A DNA stretch of 47,941 nt from Acidimicrobiales bacterium (GCA_015478655.1 JADMIJ010000023.1:1-47941); one strand, 5' to 3'. Counted from the stretch's first letter, positions 17,505 through 26,357 are shown. Translations and numbers: made by a program. The notes: generated from the letters alone by a model not told the origin.

Positions 17505-18503
17505 ATGCGGCGCGCCCTCGAGGCCGCGGCCCGCGTGCGGGGACGGACCGCTCCCAATCCGTGGGTGGGGGCGGCGGTGCTGTCTGATCCCGACGGCCCC
17601 CGCCATTGGAACACCGGGGCCACCGCTCCTCCCGGGGGCGACCACGCCGAGATCAACGCCCTGCGCGCCGCCGGTCACGGGGCCGAGTCGGGAACCTTGT
17701 ACGTGACGCTGGAGCCATGTGCCCACCAGGGGCGCACCCCACCCTGTGCCGCCGCCATCATCGAGTCCGGTGTCCGGCGGGTGGTGGTCGCCATCGAGGA
17801 CCCGGACCCGTTGGTGAGTGGCCGGGGGATCGCCGCTCTGCGTTCAGCCGGCCTCGAGGTGGAGGTGGGCGTGGAGCGCGAAGCGGCCACCGAGCAGCTC
17901 GCCGGTTACCTGAAGCACCGCCGGACCGGACGACCGTGGGTCGTCCTGAAACTGGCGGCCACGCTCGACGGCCGGATCGCCGCTCCCGACGGGACCAGTC
18001 GGTGGATCACGGGGGAGAGCGCCCGCAGCGACGCCCATCGACTGCGGGCCAGGGCGGACGCCGTGCTGGTGGGGGCGGGGACGGTCCGGGCGGATGACCC
18101 GGCCCTCACCGTCCGCCTGCCCGCCGGCGACCCTGATTTCCGCGGCCCGGACGAACAACCGATCCGGGTCGTCCTGGGCCGAGCGCCGGCCGGTGCCGCC
18201 GTTGCACCGGCGTGGGAGCTCAGCGGCGATCCCGGCAGCGTGCTCGACGAGCTCGGTCGCCGGGGCGTGCTCGAGGTTCTGGTCGAAGGCGGCGCAACCG
18301 TGGCTCATGCCTTCCACTCGTCGCGGCTGGTGGACCGCTACGTCCTCTATCTGGCCCCGGCACTCTTCGGCGGCGACGACGCCCGCCCTCTTTTTGCCGG
18401 GCCAGGTGCCCCCACCCTCGCTGACGTTTGGCGGGGTCGGGTGCACTCGGTGACTAGCCTGGGGGGCGATTTGCGAGTCGAATTGTCCCCCTCCACCAGC
18501 TGA
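17505..18503 (+). CDS. ribD: Riboflavin deaminase/reductase RibD
   Basis: This bifunctional enzyme of about 332 residues carries out the second and third steps of riboflavin synthesis. The deaminase domain has the zinc-site motifs GDHAEINAL and [11 protein letters not shown]. The reductase domain (from about residue 145) has [15 protein letters not shown], the [10 protein letters not shown] block and [16 protein letters not shown] 17505 is used, but AAGGG is immediately adjacent to it with no spacing, and the residues just upstream (LDHEG) look native. The frame is open back to CTG 17460, which overlaps the rpe stop as CTGA, so the true start may be there. Confidence 0.93.
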   Translation: MRRALEAAARVRGRTAPNPWVGAAVLSDPDGPRHWNTGATAPPGGDHAEINALRAAGHGAESGTLYVTLEPCAHQGRTPPCAAAIIESGVRRVVVAIEDPDPLVSGRGIAALRSAGLEVEVGVEREAATEQLAGYLKHRRTGRPWVVLKLAATLDGRIAAPDGTSRWITGESARSDAHRLRARADAVLVGAGTVRADDPALTVRLPAGDPDFRGPDEQPIRVVLGRAPAGAAVAPAWELSGDPGSVLDELGRRGVLEVLVEGGATVAHAFHSSRLVDRYVLYLAPALFGGDDARPLFAGPGAPTLADVWRGRVHSVTSLGGDLRVELSPSTS

Positions 18504-18672
18504 GGACCTGCTGCTCGGCTCCAGAATTGCTAATGCCGGCCCGATGCCGGCCGACATAGAAGGAGGGCCGGCGCCATGGCCCGAGGCTGCACTCGGCGCC
18601 GGTCAGCGACAATCAGGCGTCAGGCATCCCGAGCCGGGCCGGACGCGCAGAGCAGAGGGAGACACAGGGCCG
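18504..18672. other. ribD-ribBA spacer without a recognisable gene
   Basis: These 169 bp contain no supported ORF. There is a local palindrome of GCCGGC-type sequence at about 18536-18566, but the conserved bases of an FMN riboswitch are not seen. In Mycobacterium the riboflavin synthase gene ribE lies in the corresponding interval; here no trace of it is visible. Confidence 0.5.
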
Positions 18673-19893
18673 ATGCCCTTTTCATCAGTTGAGGATGCGA
18701 TCGAAGCGATCGGACGGGGCGAGATCGTGATCGTCGTCGATGACCAGGATCGTGAGAACGAGGGCGACCTGATCATGGCGGCTGACGCCGTCACGCCGGA
18801 GAAGATCGCCTTCTTCCTGGCCCATTCCTCGGGCGTCATCTGCGTACCCCTTACCCCTGAGCGGGTGGAGCACCTCGAGCTGCCGCTCATGGTCACCGCC
18901 AACACCGAGGTCCAGCGGACCGCCTTCACCGTCAGTGTCGACTATCGCCATGGGACCACCACGGGGATCTCCGCAGCCGACCGGGCCGCCACCATCAAGG
19001 CCCTGGCCGATCCCCACATCCGTCCGTCCGATCTCAACCGACCCGGACACATCTTCCCGCTCCGCTACCGTCCGGGCGGGGTGCTGAAGCGGGCCGGGCA
19101 CACCGAGGCCGCCGTGGACCTGGCCCGGGCGGCGGGGATGTCCCCGGCCGGTGTGCTGTGCGAAGTGGTCAGCGAGGACAAGACGGGCATGGCCCGCCTG
19201 CCCGAGCTCACGGTCTTCGCCGAGAAGCACGGACTGCGCCTCATCTCCATCGCCGACCTCATCCGGTACCGTCGCCGCAAGGACAAGCTGGTCCGCCGGA
19301 TCGCCGAGGCGCGGATACCCACCGAGTACGGGGAGTTCAACGTCTATGCCTACGAATCAGTGCTCGACGGCGAGCACCACGTGGCCCTGGTCAAGGGCGA
19401 CGTGGACGGCCGGCAGAACACGCTGGTGCGCGTGCACAGCGAGTGCCTGACCGGAGACGTGTTCGGTTCGCTGCGGTGTGACTGCGGGCCGCAGCTGCAC
19501 GGGGCGATGGCCACCATCAACGAACACGGGAGCGGGGTGATCGTCTATCTGCGCGGGCACGAGGGCCGGGGCATCGGCCTGCCCCACAAGCTCCGCGCCT
19601 ACAACCTCCAAGAGGAGGGGTTCGACACGGTCGATGCCAATCTCGAGCTGGGCCTGCCCGCCGACTCCCGCGAGTACGGGATCGGCGCACAGATCCTCGT
19701 GGACCTGGGCGTGACGACGATGCGCCTGATGACCAACAACCCCACCAAGTACGGGGGCCTCGAGGGATTCGGCCTCGACATCGTCGAACGGGTGAGCATC
19801 CAGCCGACTCCGACGCCGGAGAACATCGAGTATCTCCGGACCAAGCGCGAGCGTATGGGTCACCTGCTCGAGGGCCTCGATGACGTCCTCTGA
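18673..19893 (+). CDS. ribBA: DHBP synthase / GTP cyclohydrolase II (RibBA)
   Basis: This 406-residue fusion makes both riboflavin precursors. The DHBP-synthase half has [37 protein letters not shown], and [14 protein letters not shown]. The GTP cyclohydrolase II half (from about residue 205) has [13 protein letters not shown] with zinc ligands in LRCDCGPQL, then [17 protein letters not shown] and [10 protein letters not shown]. The frame opens at 18544, but ATG 18673 gives the family start [16 protein letters not shown] with AGGG upstream. It overlaps ribH by 14 bp. Confidence 0.95.
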   Translation: MPFSSVEDAIEAIGRGEIVIVVDDQDRENEGDLIMAADAVTPEKIAFFLAHSSGVICVPLTPERVEHLELPLMVTANTEVQRTAFTVSVDYRHGTTTGISAADRAATIKALADPHIRPSDLNRPGHIFPLRYRPGGVLKRAGHTEAAVDLARAAGMSPAGVLCEVVSEDKTGMARLPELTVFAEKHGLRLISIADLIRYRRRKDKLVRRIAEARIPTEYGEFNVYAYESVLDGEHHVALVKGDVDGRQNTLVRVHSECLTGDVFGSLRCDCGPQLHGAMATINEHGSGVIVYLRGHEGRGIGLPHKLRAYNLQEEGFDTVDANLELGLPADSREYGIGAQILVDLGVTTMRLMTNNPTKYGGLEGFGLDIVERVSIQPTPTPENIEYLRTKRERMGHLLEGLDDVL

Positions 19894-20458
19894 CCAGACC
19901 CTGCTCCCTCCTGGTGCCAAGGACCGCATCGCCGCCCGGGTTGGAACCTCCGTCGACAGCACCGCCGGCGGGCCGCATCCGGGTATCCGGGTGGGGTTCG
20001 CCTGTGCCGAGTTCAACGGTGGGATCACCGACCGCCTCCTGACCGCGGCCCTCGATGCCTTGGAGGAATCCGGCTGTGACCCGTCCCGGTCCATCGTGGC
20101 CTGGGCGGCCGGGGCCTTCGAGCTGCCGTTGGTGGCGATGCGCCTGGCGAGATCCGAGGCCGTCGACGCCGTAGTGTGCCTCGGCGCCGTGATCAGAGGG
20201 GACACCGGTCACTACGAGTTCGTGGCCGGCGAGTGCGCCTCCGGCCTGCAACGGGTGCAGCTCGATACCGGCATTCCGGCGGTCTTCGGCGTGCTCACGA
20301 CGGAAACGGTCGAACAGGCGTTGGCCCGATCGGAGCCGGACGAGACCAACAAGGGCCGCGAGGCGGCGCTGACTGCCATCGGCACCTTCGCCGTGCTCGA
20401 AGCGGTGTCCTCGGCGGCATCGGGCCCCCGGGTAGGATTCTCGGTGGGGGGACGCTGA
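19880..20458 (+). CDS. ribH: 6,7-dimethyl-8-ribityllumazine synthase
   Basis: This 192-residue protein condenses the pyrimidine and DHBP precursors to lumazine. Motifs are [26 protein letters not shown], the phosphate loop [17 protein letters not shown] and [13 protein letters not shown] with SEPDETNKG. The catalytic-region loop reads GDTGHY where GDTPHF is usual. An N-terminal extension of about 35 residues precedes the domain. The start overlaps ribBA and its stop overlaps hisG (TGATG), suggesting coupled translation. Confidence 0.94.
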   Translation: MTSSDQTLLPPGAKDRIAARVGTSVDSTAGGPHPGIRVGFACAEFNGGITDRLLTAALDALEESGCDPSRSIVAWAAGAFELPLVAMRLARSEAVDAVVCLGAVIRGDTGHYEFVAGECASGLQRVQLDTGIPAVFGVLTTETVEQALARSEPDETNKGREAALTAIGTFAVLEAVSSAASGPRVGFSVGGR

Positions 20459-21354
20459 TGTTGCGCGTGGTCCTTCCCAAAGGGTCGCTCGAGCGGTCGA
20501 CGTTGGAGCTGTTCGAGGCGGCGGACCTGACTGTCGTGCGCTCGTCCGAGGTCGACTATCGGGCCACCATCGACGATCCCCGTGTGGCCGAGGTCCGGAT
20601 ACTGCGCCCCCAGGAGATCCCGCTGTATGTGGCCGACGGCCTCTTCGACCTGGGCATCACCGGCCGCGACTGGGTGGAGGAGCGAGGCACGGACGTGACG
20701 TCGCTCGGCGTCCTCCACTACTCGAAGGCCAGCGCCAACCCGGTCCGGGTCGTGCTGGCCGTGCCGACCGAGTCCCCGGTGGCCTCGGTGGCTGACCTGG
20801 CCCGGTCGGCCACGGGAGCGGGCGGGGCACTCCGGGTGGCCACGGAGTACCCGGAACTGACCCGACGGTACCTCGAGAGCCACGGCGTGAACGCCGAGGT
20901 CAGTCTCTCCTATGGCGCCACCGAGGCCAAGGTGCCGGACATCGCCGATTGCGTGGTGGAGATCACCGAGACGGGGAGGGCGCTCCGCGCCGCGGGCCTG
21001 AAGATCGTCGAGACCCTGCTGGTCTCGCACACGGAGCTGATCGCCAATCCCGCCGCGGCCAAGGACTCGGACAAGCGCCACGCCATGGAGCAGTTGCTCA
21101 CCCTGCTGCAGGGAGCACTGGAGGCGCGCGGGAAGGTGCTGGTCAAACTCAATGTGGCCGCAGAGCAGCTCCCCGGAGTCATCGACGTGCTTCCTTCCCT
21201 CCGGTCGCCCACCGTCTCCGAGCTGTTCGGCGGGGGCGGATTCGCGGTGGAGGCGGTGGTGCCGAAATCCGAGATCAACGTCCTCATCCCGGCCCTCAAG
21301 GATCGCGGCGCCATGGACATCATCGAGTTGGCCCTGTCCAAGATCGTGCACTGA
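20458..21354 (+). CDS. hisG: ATP phosphoribosyltransferase, long form
   Basis: This 298-residue enzyme commits phosphoribosyl pyrophosphate to histidine synthesis. The catalytic bilobed domain includes RVVLPKGSLERSTLELFEAA, then ADGLFDLGITGRDWVEE and VATEYPELTRRYL. The C-terminal region (about 215-298) is the ACT-like regulatory domain of the long HisG form, with LNVAAEQLPGVIDVLPSL and NVLIPALKDRGAMDI. The long form works without HisZ. ATG 20458 shares one base with the ribH stop and follows GGGGGG. It is alone here, separate from other his genes and attached to the riboflavin operon. Confidence 0.95.
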   Translation: MLRVVLPKGSLERSTLELFEAADLTVVRSSEVDYRATIDDPRVAEVRILRPQEIPLYVADGLFDLGITGRDWVEERGTDVTSLGVLHYSKASANPVRVVLAVPTESPVASVADLARSATGAGGALRVATEYPELTRRYLESHGVNAEVSLSYGATEAKVPDIADCVVEITETGRALRAAGLKIVETLLVSHTELIANPAAAKDSDKRHAMEQLLTLLQGALEARGKVLVKLNVAAEQLPGVIDVLPSLRSPTVSELFGGGGFAVEAVVPKSEINVLIPALKDRGAMDIIELALSKIVH

Positions 21355-21369
21355 GCGGAGACTGCAACG

Positions 21370-22311
21370 ATGGCAACCGTCTGGACAGGGCTGCACGACC
21401 TCCCGCCGGTGGGGGGGAGCCCCCTGGTCGGGGAGGTGGCCGAATTCGACGACGACCGAGGGCTGGGTGTGGTCGAGTACGGACCGGGCCAACGGCTCCC
21501 CTTCCATTGCACCGCCATCACCGATGGTTCGCGACAGATCGCACCGGGGACCGTGGTCGCCTTCGTGGTCACTGCCGGTCGCCTCGGCCGACTGGAGGCC
21601 CGGTCGGTCCATCCGCTGCCGGGCGTGGTGCGTCCCGGCTCGACCCTGTCCACCGGCCATGCTCACGTGGACGATGACGACGTGGACGATGACGAGTTGG
21701 ACGATGGGGCAATGGACGAGGGGGAACTGGCGGGGGAGGAATGGCTCCCCGCCGCCGACGAGCCCGCATGGCCACGTTCTGTGGATCCCGTGCCGACCAC
21801 GGTGACGGTCGGCGCACCGCTGCCGGCTCAGACGTCCTTCGTCCCGGGCTCCCGGTGGTCGGACACGGTCGACGTCGACTCTGTGGCACCGGGTGGGGGC
21901 GCATCGGGCTCTGTCGAGCCCGCAGCGGTCGGATCCAGGGTGATCGGATCCGAAGCCGACGACTCGGGTGCGTCTGAAGGACCACCCGACCTCGTCGATC
22001 CCACTCCTCCGTTCGGCACTCCGGCGGCCGTGTCGCTCCCGGCCGGGGGGCTGTCATTCCGTCCGGTCGTGGTTCCGCCTGTCGCCGTGCCGTCCGAACC
22101 GGTCGGTGATGTGGCCTCCGAACCGGCCGTTGACGCCGCGTCGGAATCGCCGTCGGACGCGCCGGCAACCGCATCGAGCGGCCCGTCGGCGCCGGACGAT
22201 TCGCCCCGGCCTGACTTCTGGTCGCCCATCGTGCGGCCCACCTCCGGTCCTCCCCCGACCTGGAGGACCCCGGTCACGCCCAAGTCGCCACCCTCGTCGG
22301 ACGGCGAGTAA
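21370..22311 (+). CDS. Cold-shock-domain-like protein with long disordered tail
   Basis: This 313-residue protein begins with an OB-fold cold-shock-like domain (about 18-80): GEVAEFDDDRGLGVV, LPFHCTAITDGSRQI, GTVVAFVV, then GRLEARSV. It fits nucleic-acid-binding CSD proteins, although aromatic RNP residues are sparse. An acidic stretch (DDDDVDDDELDD near residue 100) and a Pro/Ser/Ala tail without predicted structure follow. The last 160 residues are encoded antisense to the C-terminal tail of the MFS gene on the other strand. ATG 21370 is 15 bp after hisG and is likely cotranscribed with it. Confidence 0.65.
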   Translation: MATVWTGLHDLPPVGGSPLVGEVAEFDDDRGLGVVEYGPGQRLPFHCTAITDGSRQIAPGTVVAFVVTAGRLGRLEARSVHPLPGVVRPGSTLSTGHAHVDDDDVDDDELDDGAMDEGELAGEEWLPAADEPAWPRSVDPVPTTVTVGAPLPAQTSFVPGSRWSDTVDVDSVAPGGGASGSVEPAAVGSRVIGSEADDSGASEGPPDLVDPTPPFGTPAAVSLPAGGLSFRPVVVPPVAVPSEPVGDVASEPAVDAASESPSDAPATASSGPSAPDDSPRPDFWSPIVRPTSGPPPTWRTPVTPKSPPSSDGE

Positions 22312-23921
22312 GGCGCGCGGACAGGTCCTCCGCCCGACGCCAGGGCGCCCGACGGTCCGGCCCTGTCGGCCTCTTCGGCCTCGTACGGATTGCCGAGGAT
22401 GTTCCTGGCCATGTCGATGACCACGGCGCTGTCGGCATCCTCCTTGGTGACCACCCCGAGGAGCGGGGCGGCCAGGAGCCCGGTCACGATCCCGGTCTCG
22501 GCCATGGACTCGGCCTGCACCACGCTCCACTCCCACAGCCGGTTGACCATGTCGGGGCTCGAGGCCCGCTTGGGCGGATACCGGAGCCAGCAGTTGACGG
22601 TGGCATGGGCCAGTCCGGTGGCGGCGGGGAAGAGCCAGATCAGGCGGTAGTTGCCGGTGGCGTCGACAACCACCGCGGCGATGTAGGCCAGGATCACACT
22701 GCACAGATTGAACGGCGACAGGAGAACACCGATCCGCTCACCGAGCCCGCCGGCCCGGGGCAGGAGCTGGAGCAGCAACGGAGCCATCACGATGATGTAG
22801 GCGCCGATGAAGGGTGCCCCGATGTAGCTCAGGACCACCGCCTGCCAGATGTGGGTGTCGAAGTACTGCACCCCGGCCAGGATTCCCCCGATGAGCGGGG
22901 CCCCCACGGCCAACTGCATGGGGGACAACTTCCGGCTGAGCGGTATTCCGAGGGCAATCCCGATGAGGAACACCGGGATCCCGGTGGCCAGGCCGGCCAG
23001 CGTCTGCGCACTTGCTCCCGCGTTGAGCACGCGCTGGAAGAAGAGGATGGCCACGTAGGCGGTGGATCCGATCCCCGCCCAGAAGAGCAGCGACCCGGCC
23101 ACCAAGACCTTGGCGTTGGGCCCCGACAGGATGTCCCGGAGCTCGTCTCTGGTGGGCCGCGCCCGCTCCCGACGGTCGGCCTCGGCCCCGAAGGTGGCCG
23201 TCGGCGCCTCCCGGACCAGCACCAGTACGGCGATGCCCACGCCGATCATGATGACGGCCGCCACCTGGAACGGCAGGTTCCAGGTGGAAGGTCGGTGTTG
23301 GTTCCAGGTCGTCAACACCGTGGCCTTGATGGTCAGGCTGGCCAGCGTTCCGAGCACGGTGGTGAGGAGGAGCGCCTTGATCCACCGGCTGCGGCCGAAC
23401 ACCTCGGGCACCACGGCAACATTGGTGAGGGTGAAGATCGCCGCGGCCTGTCTGGCGATCACGATGAACAGGACCAACAGCCAGTAGCCGCTGACCAGCG
23501 TGAACATCCAGGTGGAGATGCCCATGATGATGAGGCTGCCCGCCATGTACGGCGTCCGCCGACCCACCCGGCTCCGGGTTCGGTCACTGACCCGCCCCGC
23601 CACCGGATAGGTGAGCCAACTGAGGAGCCGGTTGGCGGTGAGGGCGAAGGTCACGGCCAGGGCACCGGATGCCCGCTGTTGCACGTAGAGGGTGATCAAG
23701 ACCCCGGAAACGGCCAGATTCGCTCTCGGGCCCACCAGTCCGATGGAGAGACCGATGAAACTCCGGACCCGGGAGCCGTCGATGGGCCCGCCTGCGCTGC
23801 CCGATGCGGGTGCGCCGTCGTCGTCGGACGGATCCGGCGACCGTCGGGGACCGGCCGCGGGTGGACCGGACCCTGGGGGAGCTGACCGTGGGTCAGGAAC
23901 GCCTTCGGAGCCCCCGCTCAC
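21828..23921 (-). CDS. MFS/GPH-type transporter with long disordered C-terminal tail
   Basis: This 697-residue protein has a short disordered N-terminus, then about twelve membrane segments (roughly residues 50-490) with the signature GRVSDRTRSRVGRRTPYM between helices 2 and 3. That signature is typical of glycoside-pentoside-hexuronide or related MFS families. The substrate is unknown. After about residue 530 the chain becomes Gly/Ser/Ala/Pro-rich without membrane helices; this tail (about residues 538-697) is encoded across from the tail of the cold-shock-like gene. The GTG start at 23921 overlaps the upstream DUF1844 stop as GTGA, so the two are cotranscribed. Whether the whole tail is translated is uncertain. 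Confidence 0.8.
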   Translation of the reverse strand: MSGGSEGVPDPRSAPPGSGPPAAGPRRSPDPSDDDGAPASGSAGGPIDGSRVRSFIGLSIGLVGPRANLAVSGVLITLYVQQRASGALAVTFALTANRLLSWLTYPVAGRVSDRTRSRVGRRTPYMAGSLIIMGISTWMFTLVSGYWLLVLFIVIARQAAAIFTLTNVAVVPEVFGRSRWIKALLLTTVLGTLASLTIKATVLTTWNQHRPSTWNLPFQVAAVIMIGVGIAVLVLVREAPTATFGAEADRRERARPTRDELRDILSGPNAKVLVAGSLLFWAGIGSTAYVAILFFQRVLNAGASAQTLAGLATGIPVFLIGIALGIPLSRKLSPMQLAVGAPLIGGILAGVQYFDTHIWQAVVLSYIGAPFIGAYIIVMAPLLLQLLPRAGGLGERIGVLLSPFNLCSVILAYIAAVVVDATGNYRLIWLFPAATGLAHATVNCWLRYPPKRASSPDMVNRLWEWSVVQAESMAETGIVTGLLAAPLLGVVTKEDADSAVVIDMARNILGNPYEAEEADRAGPSGALASGGGPVRAPYSPSDEGGDLGVTGVLQVGGGPEVGRTMGDQKSGRGESSGADGPLDAVAGASDGDSDAASTAGSEATSPTGSDGTATGGTTTGRNDSPPAGSDTAAGVPNGGVGSTRSGGPSDAPESSASDPITLDPTAAGSTEPDAPPPGATESTSTVSDHREPGTKDV

Positions 23922-24511
23922 CCGTCGCCGTCAGTCCCGGTTTCCGCCCCGTCCCCGCCCTGTCCCTGTGCGGCCGCACCGGGTCCCTCGTCTGCCGGGC
24001 CGGATCCCTCTGCGGCCGCCTCGGGGGTGCCGGTCGGGGACTGGCCGCTCGCCCCGCCGTTGACGCCCACTGCCGATGCGGCCTCGGCTCCGGCCCGTTG
24101 GGCGCCGTCGATCTGCACGTAGGCCAGCCGGAGTTGGCTGAGACCGTCCTTCAGCTGGTCCTCCGCATCGCCCAGGCGTCCCTCGAGGCCGAGGACCAGG
24201 CTCCCGAGGGCGTCGATGGCCAGGCGGGCCTGGGTGAGCATCGGAGGCTGCTGCGACAGGTAGACGGCCGCCAGCTCGAAGAGCCCGTAGCAGTGGTTGG
24301 CCACCACGACCTCGACGGGCGAATTGGCGAGCTCGGCCCGCATGGCCGCCACCTGCTCCGCCAGCTCCTCCTCGTCCATGTCAGGCGGCATTCCGCCGTC
24401 GCCGCCGCCCGTGCCACCCGGTGTCCCGGCTCCTCCGGACGCTCCGCCACCGCCGGCGTCGCTGGGACGCCCGACCGGTCGCTCGCCATCAGGTGTCCAC
24501 AGTGAGCTCAC
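23918..24511 (-). CDS. DUF1844 family protein
   Basis: This protein of about 197 residues resembles a conserved actinobacterial family found next to infC. It begins VSSLWTPDGERPVG, followed by an acidic helical core: PVEVVVANHCYGLFELAAVYL, QPPMLTQARLAIDALGSLV and LRLAYVQI (about residues 60-140). The function is unknown. A Gly/Ala/Glu-rich tail follows. The frame opens at 24610, but GTG 24511 gives the family start. It is divergent from infC, so the 200-bp gap carries promoters for both directions. Confidence 0.75.
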   Translation of the reverse strand: MSSLWTPDGERPVGRPSDAGGGGASGGAGTPGGTGGGDGGMPPDMDEEELAEQVAAMRAELANSPVEVVVANHCYGLFELAAVYLSQQPPMLTQARLAIDALGSLVLGLEGRLGDAEDQLKDGLSQLRLAYVQIDGAQRAGAEAASAVGVNGGASGQSPTGTPEAAAEGSGPADEGPGAAAQGQGGDGAETGTDGDG

Positions 24512-24710
24512 GACTGGTAGCCTAAAGCACTGATAGACGAGGAAGCGGGGTCTCGCGGTTTGAGGCTCCCACCCGGCCACGATGCAGTTCTGAGGTGTGC
24601 GCCGGGTCAATCGGAAGCTGTCGACGCATGGCGTCGCAGCCGGTGGTGGCTCCGCTCCTCATTCGCTGGTCATGGGAGGTCCGTGATCCGAAGACAGGGA
24701 GTGAAGTCGA
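24512..24710 (+). promoter_or_regulatory. infC leader with Shine-Dalgarno for a non-canonical start
   Basis: These 199 bp separate the divergent DUF1844 and infC genes and must hold promoters for both. AGGGAG at 24696-24701 lies 9 nt before ATA at 24711. An in-frame TGA at 24702-24704 prevents any start further upstream. In many bacteria the infC leader carries translational autocontrol by IF3; here only the start-codon context is direct evidence. Confidence 0.6.
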
Positions 24711-25499
24711 ATAGCAGCCACCATCACCACTAACGAGCCTCGCATCAACGACCGGATCCGCGCCCGTGAAGTGCGACTGGTCGATCCCGAAGGAGAGCAG
24801 CTGGGTATCAAGCTGTTGCCGGAGGCTTTGGCCATCGCCCGCGATCTCGATTTGGATCTCGTCGAGGTCGCACCGGGTGCCAACCCACCGGTGTGTCGGA
24901 TCATGGACTACGGAAAGTTCAAATTCGACGCCGCTCAACGGGCCAAGGAATCGAGACGCAAGGCGGTCCACGTCGGAATCAAGGAGATGAAGTACCGACC
25001 GAAGATCGGTGACGGCGACTTCGACACCAAGACCCGGCAAGTGGCGAAGTTCCTCGAGGAGGGTCACAAGGTCAAGATCACGATCATGTTCCGTGGTCGA
25101 GAGGTGTTCCATCCGGAGTTGGGCAAGCGGATCCTCGACCGGATCGCCGACCAGATGGACGGAATTGGAAAATCCGAGTCCATCCCGCGCCTCGACGGTC
25201 GGAACATGGTGATGGTGCTGGCACCGGACAAGCGGGCAAAGCAGTCGGCTGCCTCCCGAGGGCCCGGCCACGAGAGTCAGAGCCCCAACGGCTCCACTCC
25301 GAAGGACGCCGCCGCCTCAGCGGCTCCAGCGGCCCCGACGGTGCCGGTGTCCGCGGCAGCAGCCGGGGACGGTGGGGTTGCATCCGGGGTGAACGGACAG
25401 GCCGGGGACGGGTCGGCGATCGCCCCGCCCGAGGGAGTGGCAGCCGAGACGGCAGGGGACGGATCCCCGGCCGCAGAGTCGAGCGAAGGAGAGGGATAG
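24711..25499 (+). CDS. infC: Translation initiation factor IF-3, probable ATA start
   Basis: This protein of about 262 residues restricts initiation to proper start codons and splits ribosomes. The IF3 N-domain begins NEPRINDRIRAREVRLVDPEG, encoded before the first canonical codon (GTG 24771). The linker and C-domain are seen in PVCRIMDYGKFKFDAAQRAKE, then IKEMKYRPKIGDGDFDTK and KITIMFRGRE. A tail of about 80 residues rich in Ala, Gly, Pro and Ser follows residue 180. Between an in-frame TGA (24702) and GTG 24771 there is no ATG, GTG, TTG or CTG; ATA 24711 with AGGGAG upstream is the best start. Unusual infC start codons are known to enable IF3 autoregulation. Confidence 0.92.
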   Translation: MAATITTNEPRINDRIRAREVRLVDPEGEQLGIKLLPEALAIARDLDLDLVEVAPGANPPVCRIMDYGKFKFDAAQRAKESRRKAVHVGIKEMKYRPKIGDGDFDTKTRQVAKFLEEGHKVKITIMFRGREVFHPELGKRILDRIADQMDGIGKSESIPRLDGRNMVMVLAPDKRAKQSAASRGPGHESQSPNGSTPKDAAASAAPAAPTVPVSAAAAGDGGVASGVNGQAGDGSAIAPPEGVAAETAGDGSPAAESSEGEG

Positions 25500-25502
25500 C
25501 CC

Positions 25503-25697
25503 ATGCCGAAGATGAAAACCGACAGTGGAGCCCGCAAACGGATCAAGGTGACCGGTTCGGGCCGACTCCGTCGCCGCAAGGCCTTCCGCTCCCACCTGCT
25601 CGAGAAGAAGTCGAGCGCCCGCAAGCGCCGCCTCGGACGGGAGACGGATTTCTCCCCGGGCGACGCTCGCCAGATCAAGCGAATGCTTGGGATGTAA
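25503..25697 (+). CDS. rpmI: Ribosomal protein bL35
   Basis: This 64-residue, highly basic protein has the family pattern [20 protein letters not shown], then [16 protein letters not shown]. It starts 3 bp after infC; its ribosome site AAGGAGAGG lies inside the infC tail codons. The infC-rpmI-rplT order is conserved in bacteria. Confidence 0.96.
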   Translation: MPKMKTDSGARKRIKVTGSGRLRRRKAFRSHLLEKKSSARKRRLGRETDFSPGDARQIKRMLGM

Positions 25698-25703
25698 CCG
25701 TCG

Positions 25704-25732
25704 CGGCGTCGGCCGTCCTGCGGCCGCCGCCG
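25704..25732 (+). terminator. Strong hairpin in the rpmI-rplT spacer
   Basis: A 12-bp stem with a single mismatch (25704-25715 with 25721-25732) and loop TCCTG begins 6 bp after the rpmI stop. There is no U-run, so it could be a weak terminator, an mRNA-stability or processing element, or a site acting on rplT. The spacer to rplT is unusually long (232 bp) and holds no ORF. Confidence 0.5.
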
Positions 25733-25929
25733 TCTGATTCACGGCATCCACCGCCTCCGCCCGAGTCGAAGCAGTAGTGCTCGACCGGGCGCCGGAGTGA
25801 TGTCAGTCGGACGGGCCAATGGGCTCAGTCCGATCCCCGGTCAGTCCGTTCTTCGACACACCACACGTTCGATTCGCCGATACATCGATATGCAATGGGC
25901 CGATACGGCCCCCACGAGAAGGAGTTCCC

Positions 25930-26316
25930 ATGGCCCGAGTAAAGCGCGCAGTCCACGCCAAGAAGCACCACCGCGCCGTCCTCGAACAGGCGCAGGGCTA
26001 CTACGGCAACAAGAGCCGTTCGTTTCGCGCTGCCAACGAACAGGTGATGCATTCCATGCAATACGCCTATCGGGACCGCCGTGCCCGCAAGGGCGACTTC
26101 CGTCAGCTGTGGATCCAGCGGATAAACGCCGCGGCACGGCTCAACGGCACCAGTTACAGCCGGTTCATCGCCGGTCTCCATCAGGCGGATGTCGACGTTG
26201 ATCGCAAGGTGCTTGCCGATCTGGCCGTGACCGAGCCGGAGGCCTTCACATCGTTGGTCCTCGTGGCCAACGAGGCACTGGCAGGCGCACGGACCGGCGC
26301 CGAGGCCAGTTCCTGA
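25930..26316 (+). CDS. rplT: Ribosomal protein bL20
   Basis: This 128-residue basic protein begins [20 protein letters not shown], followed by [19 protein letters not shown] and [19 protein letters not shown], all typical of bL20, an early 23S rRNA assembly protein. The frame opens at 25819, but ATG 25930 has AAGGAG 6-7 nt upstream and gives the family start. It ends immediately before the tRNA/rRNA methyltransferase gene. Confidence 0.96.
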   Translation: MARVKRAVHAKKHHRAVLEQAQGYYGNKSRSFRAANEQVMHSMQYAYRDRRARKGDFRQLWIQRINAAARLNGTSYSRFIAGLHQADVDVDRKVLADLAVTEPEAFTSLVLVANEALAGARTGAEASS

Positions 26317-26357
26317 ACCAGACCGGCCTGGCCTATACCCACCACCGGGTCCGCCGA

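Noticed and set aside
18504..18672. FMN riboswitch before ribBA
   Set aside because: The palindromic GCCGGC sequence was suggestive, but the conserved RFN segments are absent.
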